In this document: piece after piece, positions 41,801 to 48,839 of the stretch
How positions within the stretch are numbered: position 1 is the first letter of the stretch
Layout: each line of letters begins with the position of its first letter
Assembly: GCA_017460885.1 (NCBI GenBank)
Contig: JAFUAB010000052.1
Span: 1 to 56,727 of the forward strand
Direction: 5' to 3'
Source: Lachnospiraceae bacterium
Lineage (GTDB): Bacteria; Bacillota; Clostridia; Lachnospirales; Lachnospiraceae
DNA length: 56,727 nucleotides
Notes under the pieces: model-generated
What the model saw: the letters and a program-made list of their open reading frames with translations, nothing else
The model's database searches: none
What the model was told of the DNA's origin: nothing
Made by a program: the position numbers and the translations under genes

Positions 41801-43570
41801 TCACAACCTCGTTTCCACCATACGACCGTTTTCAACACGATAAATGATATCACATTTTTCGATCGTGTTGAGACGATGGGCGATGATGATCATTGTCTTT
41901 TTGCCATGGAAGGAGTTGATCGCCTCCATAAGCGCAGCCTCGGTCTCATTGTCCAATGCACTGGTAGCCTCATCAAACACAAGGATCTCCGGATTATGAT
42001 AAAGAGCTCTCGCAATACCGATACGCTGACGCTGTCCGCCTGAAAGTCTGACCCCGCGGTCTCCTATGAACGTATCAAGGCCCTCGGGAAGAGACTTTAT
42101 GAACTCATCAAGCTGGGCCTCTCTGAGTACCTCCCAGATACGTTCCTCATCTATCCTGTCGGCGTCGATCCCGAAAGCTATATTGTCACGGATGCTTTCA
42201 TCTACCAGATATATGCTCTGGGGAATATAACCTATCTGGGCCAGCCACGATTCGTAATTGTCAAAGATATTCACACCGTCGCAGGTGATCGTACCCTGCT
42301 GGGCGTGAAGAAGTCCGAGCAGGATATCCACAATGGTGGATTTGCCCGCGCCGGAGGTTCCCATTATACCAACCGATTTACCCTTGGGTACTGTCATATG
42401 CGCATCGGTAAAGATCATCTGGTCGCTGTTCGGATAATGAAAAGCGATATGGTCGAGTTCGATCCTGTCGTTGAGAGTTATTGGCTCGGTGCGTTCCGAA
42501 GTCCTGAACTTGCGCATCTCGGCATCCAGTTTCATGCTCTCCTGCAGGTTCTCGTAGACAAAATCCAGGCTCGGCTGGTTGTATGCTATCTCGGTCATAT
42601 ATGTATTGATACGGTTAACACTCGGCAATACCCTCATCGCTGCCACTGCGAATGTGGTAAGGGTAGTCATCATCGCATCCATATCTCCGCCGACCACGAC
42701 GTATACACCAACATAGCTAAGCACCGCCACTATGAACACTGTTTCTATCAGCAGTCTGGGAGTTGAATTCAGCACCGCGTATTTACACGACAGGTCAGCA
42801 CCCACCTTGCCGGATTCGTAATAATTGCGTATAAAGAAATCCTCACGCCCGAGAACCTTAACATCCTTGAGTCCGTAAATGGACTCGATGCGCCACTTGG
42901 CAATACGCGAGGAAACCGACTGGCTTTCCGCGCCGATACGGTTAAGCCTGGGCTTCAGCAGCCTGGTGACGATCAGAGTCATGATCAGGAACACTGCCAT
43001 GATAAACAACGTAAGTTTATAATCCTGCAGGAACAGTACAACGATGATGAGCAGGGAAACCACAACCTCCGTAGAAAGGTTCAGCAGCGCGATCATCATT
43101 GTGAACAGCTTGGGAATATCAGAGTCCGTGATACGAAACGTAGTCGGAATATCCGCACCCAGATAATCCTCATACGGGCGGTTCAGAAACTCCCTCATCA
43201 CACGGGAGATCATGTCATTGCGTGCCGTCGCGATAAATACATTCTGTTTTTTGATCAGATACAAAAGATAAATATTCTTGGTGATATAGATGATTATCAG
43301 TGCGGCGATCAGCGGAACGGCGATACCTCGGCCTCCGTTCGGATCGATATTCAGCGCGGTAAATATCCTTTTGAGCGCAGGCGTTTTGTCGATATAGGCA
43401 GCAATCTTGTCGGGACTCAGGAGTGCATTGACCACGGGTATGATCGCGCTGACGCCCAGCGTTTCAAGCATACCTCCGATGAAGATCATCACACCGAGCC
43501 CTACCAGCTGGCGTTTCTGACGCTTATCAAATATGTATCCTATTTTTTTTGAAAACGATACCTTGTCCAT
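41801..43570 (-). CDS. ABC exporter (membrane + ATPase), lipid-flippase type
   Basis: A 589-residue type IV ABC protein with six membrane segments (the first near 22-50, the last near 275-315) and an ATPase with Walker A GTSGAGKS (404-411), signature LSGGQRQRIGIARAL and LVFDEATSALDNETE. LGVSAIIPVVNALLSPDKI in the first segment and LLKPRLNRIGAESQSVSSRIAKWRIESIYGLKDVKVLG resemble the PglK-type flippases for lipid-linked sugars, which is the best guess for cargo. It lies three bases upstream of the Mbeg1-like gene and follows MalQ. The site before the ATG is weak (CGAAAG). Confidence 0.9.
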   Translation of the reverse strand: MDKVSFSKKIGYIFDKRQKRQLVGLGVMIFIGGMLETLGVSAIIPVVNALLSPDKIAAYIDKTPALKRIFTALNIDPNGGRGIAVPLIAALIIIYITKNIYLLYLIKKQNVFIATARNDMISRVMREFLNRPYEDYLGADIPTTFRITDSDIPKLFTMMIALLNLSTEVVVSLLIIVVLFLQDYKLTLFIMAVFLIMTLIVTRLLKPRLNRIGAESQSVSSRIAKWRIESIYGLKDVKVLGREDFFIRNYYESGKVGADLSCKYAVLNSTPRLLIETVFIVAVLSYVGVYVVVGGDMDAMMTTLTTFAVAAMRVLPSVNRINTYMTEIAYNQPSLDFVYENLQESMKLDAEMRKFRTSERTEPITLNDRIELDHIAFHYPNSDQMIFTDAHMTVPKGKSVGIMGTSGAGKSTIVDILLGLLHAQQGTITCDGVNIFDNYESWLAQIGYIPQSIYLVDESIRDNIAFGIDADRIDEERIWEVLREAQLDEFIKSLPEGLDTFIGDRGVRLSGGQRQRIGIARALYHNPEILVFDEATSALDNETEAALMEAINSFHGKKTMIIIAHRLNTIEKCDIIYRVENGRMVETRL

Positions 43571-43595
43571 TCTTTCGTTGAATCATATGACGATG

Positions 43596-43631
43596 CAAAA
43601 TGAACCCCTGACTCCGTCCCCGGGTGTCATT
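43596..43631. repeat. Dispersed repeat copy between malQ and the ABC gene
   Basis: Same family as 34851-34889: caaaatgaacc, ctgactccgtccccg, gtgtcatt. It ends at the TAA of malQ (43630-43632), as the other copy ends next to the TAA of the M23 gene. Confidence 0.8.
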
Positions 43632-45126
43632 ACCGGGGAACACGGGAATACAGCTCGGTGAGTCCCCTGATGCTCCTCTTCAGATCCTCTGACAGGAAAT
43701 TGGGACGAAGCCTCCACTCCCAGTTGCCCTCGGAGGTTCCCGGTGTATTGAGTCTCGCCTCACGTCCGAGGCAGAGATAATCCTGCAGCGGGATTATGCA
43801 CAGATCGGCCACGGATCTGTACGCTTCCCTGATGATATCCCACACCAGCTGACCGTAATCGCTGTTCAGTGAATTGATATATCTGCGGCAGAAATCCCTC
43901 TCTCCCTCATTTATCTCTTCTACCCATGCCCTGGTAGGGGTATTGTCATGGGTACCGGTATATACCACACAGTTATTGATATGTCTGTGATTTACGTAAT
44001 AGCTGTCCCAGCTGGTGAAGCCGTACTGCAGCACCTTCATTCCCGGGAATCCGGAATCCTTAAGCAGTGCCTCGTTCTCCGGTGTATTGTTCCCCAGATC
44101 CTCAGCAATGATCCTCAGCTCGCCGATCTCCTTCTTAAGCGCGTTGAAAAGATCCATGCCCGGTCCCTTGTGCAGCTTGCCGTTCTCGGCGGTCTCATCG
44201 CCGTAGGGTACCGCATAATACTCACAGAATCCATGGAAATGATCGATCCTGATCACGTCGTAAAACTCATAATTCCGGCGGATGCGACGTACCCACCAGT
44301 CATATCCGGCCTTCTTCTGGGCATCCCAGTCATATATCGGATTGCCCCAAAGCTGTCCCGTTCTGGAAAAGGCATCGGGCGCACACCCGGCCACGACCTT
44401 GGGATCCAGGTTTTTATCCATCCGGAAAACCTCGGGATGCGACCAGCAGTCTGCACTGTCAAGCGATACGTAAAAAGGCAGATCTCCTATGATCTTGACA
44501 TTCTTCTCGTTTGCATATTTACGAAGCTTGTGCCACTGTTTGTCAAATTCATACTGCTTGAAATATACAAACTCTATATCGTCCTTAAGCTCCCCCGATA
44601 TCTTCTTAAGAGCATCCGGGGTTCTCTTTTTCAGTCCGTCCTCCCATGTGAGCCAGCTCGCGCCGCCCCGTGAGGCCTTTATCGCGGTAAAAAGTGCATA
44701 GTCAACAAGCCAGTCCTCTTCCTTCCTGAGAAAGGCTTTGTATGCCTTTTTATCCTCATCGGAGGCCTTCTCCGTGAACCGCTCAAAGGCCTTCTTCAGG
44801 AGCTTATCGCGATTCTCATACATTGCACCGTAGTCAACCCTTTGCTCATCGGAGCCGAAGTCATACTCATTGCACTCATCCCACGTCAACAATCCCTCCT
44901 CGATCAGGTCTTCGGGAGATATGAAATAGGGATTGCCCGCAAAAGCGGAAAACGGCTGGTAAGGAGAATTGCCGTAACCGGTGGGTCCCACAGGCAGGAT
45001 CTGCCAATAACCCACTGCCGCACCATACAGAAAATCCACAAACTCATAAGCCTCTTTGGAAAAGCATCCTATACCGAATTTGGATGGGATTGAAAATATA
45101 GGAAATAAAATACCGCTTTCTCTCAT
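43630..45126 (-). CDS. malQ: 4-alpha-glucanotransferase
   Basis: A 498-residue amylomaltase (GH77) that transfers glucan between maltodextrins. RESGILFPIFSIPSKFGIG, AVGYWQILPVGPTGYGNSPYQPFSAFAGNPYFI, DLPFYVSLDSADCWSHPEVF, DVIRIDHFHGF with the nucleophile aspartate near residue 290, AEDLGNNTPE with the acid glutamate, and YTGTHDNTPT are all present. The ATG at 45126 has AAGGAG six bases before it. A longer reading (about 92 more codons) would translate the tandem repeat at 45142 and is rejected. No maltodextrin transporter is nearby. Confidence 0.95.
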   Translation of the reverse strand: MRESGILFPIFSIPSKFGIGCFSKEAYEFVDFLYGAAVGYWQILPVGPTGYGNSPYQPFSAFAGNPYFISPEDLIEEGLLTWDECNEYDFGSDEQRVDYGAMYENRDKLLKKAFERFTEKASDEDKKAYKAFLRKEEDWLVDYALFTAIKASRGGASWLTWEDGLKKRTPDALKKISGELKDDIEFVYFKQYEFDKQWHKLRKYANEKNVKIIGDLPFYVSLDSADCWSHPEVFRMDKNLDPKVVAGCAPDAFSRTGQLWGNPIYDWDAQKKAGYDWWVRRIRRNYEFYDVIRIDHFHGFCEYYAVPYGDETAENGKLHKGPGMDLFNALKKEIGELRIIAEDLGNNTPENEALLKDSGFPGMKVLQYGFTSWDSYYVNHRHINNCVVYTGTHDNTPTRAWVEEINEGERDFCRRYINSLNSDYGQLVWDIIREAYRSVADLCIIPLQDYLCLGREARLNTPGTSEGNWEWRLRPNFLSEDLKRSIRGLTELYSRVPR

Positions 45127-45141
45127 GATTAACTCCTTATT

Positions 45142-45276
45142 GATGTATTTCCACGCCCACAGGTACCATGGATGGGACCGGGCGTGTCCGGAAATACATG
45201 GATGTATTTCCACGCCCACAGGTACCATGGATGGGACCGGGCGTGTCCGGAAATACATGGATGTATTTCCACGCCC
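45142..45276. repeat. 59-bp palindromic unit, two perfect copies plus a partial third
   Basis: Units at 45142-45200 and 45201-45259 are identical, and 45260-45276 begins a third. Each unit is itself an imperfect palindrome: atgtatttcc and acgccc on the left, gggcgt and ggaaatacat on the right, flanking ggtaccatgg. It fills the gap between hflC and malQ just upstream of the malQ ribosome site. Confidence 0.95.
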
Positions 45277-45316
45277 GATTTTATCATTTATTTCGATTTT
45301 TGTATACCGCGGGGGA

Positions 45317-46246
45317 TCACTGCCCGTTATCGGCCGGTGTGACGACAGCATTGCCGGCACCGTTTGCTCCGTTGTCGGACGTTCCGTAAAGGATCCTTGC
45401 AAGCTCCGACTCCTTATCCAGGATCAGCGTCTTGCTGCCGCCGGTCATGGAATCCAGCGCATCCAGACTTCTCAGGTAATTGTAAAAATCGGCCTTGTTT
45501 GCATCATTGTATGCTGCCGAAAGTATCCTCATGTACTCGGCCTCACCTTCGGCCTCCAGCTTGGCAGCTTCCTTTTCGGCATTCGCCTTGATGACCGAAA
45601 CCTGACGATCAGTATCATTGCGGATCTTTCTCGCATCCGACTGACCCTGTGCTGTATAGCCTGCGGCAATATTGTTTCTCTCGGAGATCATACGCTCGTA
45701 TACGGCTTCCTTGTTGTCATCAGGCAGGTCCAGCGCCTTGATCTCCGCAATGGTGATCACTACTCCGTACTGGGAGATATCGGAATTGGATTCCTCTGTG
45801 ATCATGTTGGTCAGCGTACTGCCTCTGGCAGCGATTATCGCATCCTGGGTCATTGAGGAAATTATATTTTTGGTTGCGTTAAAAACAGCCGCCTCTATAC
45901 GCTCCTCAGCTCTGCCGCGGACTGCTCCCAGCGTCTGATAATACTTGACCGGATCGTTTACCGACCAGATCAGATAATCGTCCGCGATCATTGATTTTTT
46001 GTCGGATGTGATGACATCCGATGTCGGGATATCATACAGGTAATCGCCGGTATAAACGTAGGTCTCATTATCTATGAACGGGGCATGAAGATGCAGCCCC
46101 GTGGCTGTGGTTACCCTTGCAACCTTCCCGAATCTGGTGATGATGACTGCCTGATTGGGTCTGACCGTATAGGCCGAGCCCATTATCACTATCAGTGCAG
46201 CTATGGCAACTATCGCTATGATTATTGTTCTCTTTATTCCTTTCAT
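45317..46246 (-). CDS. hflC: HflC-like SPFH membrane protein
   Basis: A 309-residue membrane-anchored band-7 protein. One N-terminal segment (residues 7-27, TIIIAIVAIAALIVIMGSAY) is followed by the SPFH domain with RPNQAVIITRFGKVARV, and a charged helix with repeated A/E/K (NAEKEAAKLEAEGEAEYMRIL). With HflK it forms a large complex that restrains the FtsH protease. The end is hydrophilic (AVVTPADNGQ). AGAAGGAGAA precedes the ATG. HflK lies upstream after an 84-bp gap. Confidence 0.9.
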   Translation of the reverse strand: MKGIKRTIIIAIVAIAALIVIMGSAYTVRPNQAVIITRFGKVARVTTATGLHLHAPFIDNETYVYTGDYLYDIPTSDVITSDKKSMIADDYLIWSVNDPVKYYQTLGAVRGRAEERIEAAVFNATKNIISSMTQDAIIAARGSTLTNMITEESNSDISQYGVVITIAEIKALDLPDDNKEAVYERMISERNNIAAGYTAQGQSDARKIRNDTDRQVSVIKANAEKEAAKLEAEGEAEYMRILSAAYNDANKADFYNYLRSLDALDSMTGGSKTLILDKESELARILYGTSDNGANGAGNAVVTPADNGQ

Positions 46247-46330
46247 GGTTTTCTCCTTCTATGGGATCGATACTATGATGTCAGGGTCAAACGCTGTTTT
46301 GCTCCGTTTCAGCTCGGGACAGTGCCGCGA

Positions 46331-47344
46331 TCACTCTGCAGATTCCTCATCCGTTAATGTCTCGGTAATACCCATGCCGGATGTCGTATCGGAAGGAGCC
46401 GTAAAGCTCTCCAGCGGCATCATGGTCTGCGTATCTCCATCAGTGATGACAACCTTCATTCCAGGAAGTATCTCCTCCATCTTCTCATAGAACAGACGCT
46501 TTTTGGTTACCAGAGGATATTTTTTGTATTCTTCATACATATCGTTGAATCGGGCAACCTGTCCTTCGGCCTCGGCGATCCTTGATTCCTTGTACGCGTT
46601 GGCCTTCTGAACTATCGCATCGGCATCGGCCTCTGCCGAGGGGATCTGCTGGTTCTTGTACTGAAGTGCCTGGTTCATGGCCGTATCTGCCCCCTGCTTA
46701 GCCGTTTCCACTGCCTTAAAGGCTGACACTACCGACTCTACCGGCGGCCTCGAATCCTGGATAGTGATATTCACCAGTGAAAGCCCAATGTTGTTGCGAT
46801 CCAGTGAATCGATGATATCCCTTTTGATATCCGACTGGATCTGACTTTTGCCCGTTGTCATGGCCTCGTCAACGGTATAATTGGAAACAACATTTCTTAT
46901 GTTGGCCATTGCGATGTTTTTAAGTATCCCCTCCGGATCCTCCGCATTATACAGATAGGCGACCGGATCGGAAACCCTGTATTCAATATAAAAGTCGATA
47001 TTCAGAAGGTTAAAATCAGATGTGATCATGATCGCGTTTTCCTCATCCACGGGATAAGAACCCTTCTGCGTATCATTTTCGATGGTATATCCGATACTGG
47101 TTCCGTGTGTCGTCACATCCACCTTTTTGACCGACTGCCACGGTGCCTTGAAGTAGAATCCCGCGGTGTTGACGGTCATTACACGTCCGAACTGCGTTAC
47201 CACTCCGTTGGTCTGTTCATTGATGCTGTAGAAACAGCTTCCGACGACCATGAGTGCGATCACGGTGATCAGGATAAAGGAAATGATCCTTCCGATCTTC
47301 TTTCCCTTTCCGGATGAATCCTGGTAAATCTCTTTACTGTCCAT
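46331..47344 (-). CDS. hflK: HflK-like SPFH membrane protein
   Basis: A 337-residue partner of HflC. One segment near residues 20-40 (IISFILITVIALMVVGSCFY), then the SPFH domain (NGVVTQFGRVMTVNTAGFYFKAPWQSV) and an A/E-rich helix (QQIPSAEADADAIVQKANAYKESRIAEAEGQVARF). The start with AAAAGGAGG is chosen over an upstream TTG. It overlaps the YgjP-like gene's 3' end by 11 bases, so the two are probably translated together. Names HflK and HflC follow gene order and size; the two are hard to tell apart by sequence alone. Confidence 0.88.
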   Translation of the reverse strand: MDSKEIYQDSSGKGKKIGRIISFILITVIALMVVGSCFYSINEQTNGVVTQFGRVMTVNTAGFYFKAPWQSVKKVDVTTHGTSIGYTIENDTQKGSYPVDEENAIMITSDFNLLNIDFYIEYRVSDPVAYLYNAEDPEGILKNIAMANIRNVVSNYTVDEAMTTGKSQIQSDIKRDIIDSLDRNNIGLSLVNITIQDSRPPVESVVSAFKAVETAKQGADTAMNQALQYKNQQIPSAEADADAIVQKANAYKESRIAEAEGQVARFNDMYEEYKKYPLVTKKRLFYEKMEEILPGMKVVITDGDTQTMMPLESFTAPSDTTSGMGITETLTDEESAE

Positions 47345-47924
47345 AATCAAACCTCCTTTTCATCAGTTCATCTCCGTGAACCCTGAGCCACTTACGTCTC
47401 TCCTTGTAATCGGGCATGACACGGGCCACCTCTTTCCAGAAACGCTCGGAGTGATTCATCTCCAGGCGATGGCATAATTCATGTACTATAACATAGTCCA
47501 GGATCTCCTCCGGTGCCCTCATCAGATAACAGTTGAAGTTTAGATTACCTTTGAAAGAACAGCTGCCCCATCTGGTACGCTGATGACGGATCGTGATCCT
47601 CCCGTAGTCAACTCCGACTATTTTAGCATAATACGCAACTCTGTGGGGAATGACACGTCTGGCGTCCTCTGCCAGCGACTCGAGGAGCTCATCGGTAGAG
47701 GTTTCCGCAATATCTGCATCCTCTTCCCCGAGTTTGGCCATCCTGTCCTTCATTTTAAGCACATTACGCTCGATCCATTCGGACTTCTCGTCCACAAAGC
47801 GTTTAACGGCAAGGCTGCTCACATTATAAGGGGCGCGTACTTTGATGCGCCCCTCTTTATCGATCTCTATCGAAATTGTCCTCCGCCTGGAGCGGACCAG
47901 TTCATAATCGTACATATAACTCAT
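47334..47924 (-). CDS. YgjP-like (DUF45) metallopeptidase
   Basis: A protein of about 196 residues with the zinc motif VHELCHRLEMNHSERFW (H148, E149, H152 and third ligand H158) and RWGSCSFKGNLNFN, the usual YgjP/SprT-like signature. It is a cytoplasmic zinc hydrolase whose substrate is unknown. The start is unclear: ATG 47924 (MSYMYDYELV) has no good site, and a reading that begins with TTG at 47969 would take its first 15 residues (LDHRDGSADP) from the dispersed repeat at 47932-47989. It is co-transcribed with hflK by overlap. Confidence 0.85.
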   Translation of the reverse strand: MSYMYDYELVRSRRRTISIEIDKEGRIKVRAPYNVSSLAVKRFVDEKSEWIERNVLKMKDRMAKLGEEDADIAETSTDELLESLAEDARRVIPHRVAYYAKIVGVDYGRITIRHQRTRWGSCSFKGNLNFNCYLMRAPEEILDYVIVHELCHRLEMNHSERFWKEVARVMPDYKERRKWLRVHGDELMKRRFDYGQ

Positions 47925-47931
47925 GGGAAAC

Positions 47932-47989
47932 GGATCAGCAGAACCGTCCCTGTGATCCAATCGGATCAAAAGAACCGTCCCCGTGATCC
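47932..47989. repeat. Two 27-bp ggatca...tgatcc repeats before the YgjP-like gene
   Basis: Copies at 47932-47958 and 47963-47989 share the gaaccgtccc core and the ggatca and tgatcc ends with 20457-20514, in the opposite orientation. They fill the space between the response-regulator stop and the YgjP-like gene, and may supply its start region. Confidence 0.85.
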
Positions 47990-47990
47990 A

Positions 47991-48758
47991 CTAGTTTGTC
48001 TGTCCTTTCTGTGTTAAGAAGAAATTATCGACCTTTTCACGCAGACCTGCTTTGTCTATGGTCTTGAGCAGATAGTCCGCGGGTTTTAAGTCCAGGACCT
48101 TCAGTATGCTGGCACGGTCGCTCTTACCCGTCAGGAACATGACCGGGATCATGGATGTCTCCGCCTCCGAGCGTATCATCTCAAGTACCTGGGCTCCGCT
48201 GGTAACCGGCATCTCATAGTCCAGCAGTATCAGATCCGCATGGTTTCTGGCCAGCCACGTGATCGCCTGCATTCCGGAAGCGCACATGGATACCCGGTAT
48301 TTGTCTCCCAGCCAGTCATGAATCATACTCATATACGAAACATCATCATCTACGATCAGCACACACTTTTTGCGCTCATATTCGGATGCTTCGGCAAGAT
48401 ACTCTTCCACGTCATCGAGAAGTCCGGTCATATCCAAAGGTCTCTCATAAAACCTGAGGATGCACTTCTCCGGAATATATTGCTCTATTACGGTCATCTC
48501 GTCCTTCGCACCGATGACGATCACCTTCTCCTCGTGGGCGATGCAATGATCCTTGAGATATACCAGTGTGTCCGCGGAATCGCCTATACTCTCATCGGTA
48601 TACAATATGATCAGCGTGGTATCCGCGCATTTGGCCTCCGCATCGCGAAGCTTCGGGGTGGAAAAGGAAGTATCCACACCAAGTCCCTTAAGCTTCATTT
48701 CAAGGCCTCTGACCGAAAACGTCTCCTCACTCGAGATTATGAGTATCTTTCTGTTCAT
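47991..48758 (-). CDS. Two-receiver response regulator without output domain
   Basis: A 255-residue protein. Residues 1-122 form a degenerate receiver-like domain (ILIISSEETFSVRGLEMKL, no acidic pair, D55 at the phospho site position). Residues 131-250 form a normal receiver: VLIVDDDV, phospho-acceptor D180 in ILLDYEMP and T210 in MFLTGKSD. The lysine normally in KP reads LLKT. There is no DNA-binding or enzyme output, so it probably relays phosphate or binds a partner, most likely the large kinase encoded 80 bp upstream. AAAGGA precedes the ATG; a longer start is rejected because it lies in the palindrome upstream. Confidence 0.88.
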   Translation of the reverse strand: MNRKILIISSEETFSVRGLEMKLKGLGVDTSFSTPKLRDAEAKCADTTLIILYTDESIGDSADTLVYLKDHCIAHEEKVIVIGAKDEMTVIEQYIPEKCILRFYERPLDMTGLLDDVEEYLAEASEYERKKCVLIVDDDVSYMSMIHDWLGDKYRVSMCASGMQAITWLARNHADLILLDYEMPVTSGAQVLEMIRSEAETSMIPVMFLTGKSDRASILKVLDLKPADYLLKTIDKAGLREKVDNFFLTQKGQTN

Positions 48759-48776
48759 AAAAAATCCTTTCCGGGA

Positions 48777-48799
48777 AAATGCGGATCGATCCGGCATTT
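48777..48799. other. 23-bp palindrome in the response-regulator leader
   Basis: aaatgcggatcgatccggcattt is a near-perfect palindrome (one extra base) located about 19 bp before the response-regulator ATG. It shares the aaatgc...gcattt frame with the hairpins at 4342 and 37791. Possible attenuator or regulator site. Confidence 0.5.
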
Positions 48800-48839
48800 C
48801 CAAAATATATCCTTAATACCACGGCACAGACGCAGGATA

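Noticed and set aside
45142-45276. CRISPR-like array
   Set aside because: Units follow each other directly with no spacers, and there are no cas genes.
43630-45402. Long form of MalQ with 92 extra N-terminal residues
   Set aside because: The extra part is the translation of the 59-bp tandem repeat, and the family start MRESGILFP has a good ribosome site at 45126.
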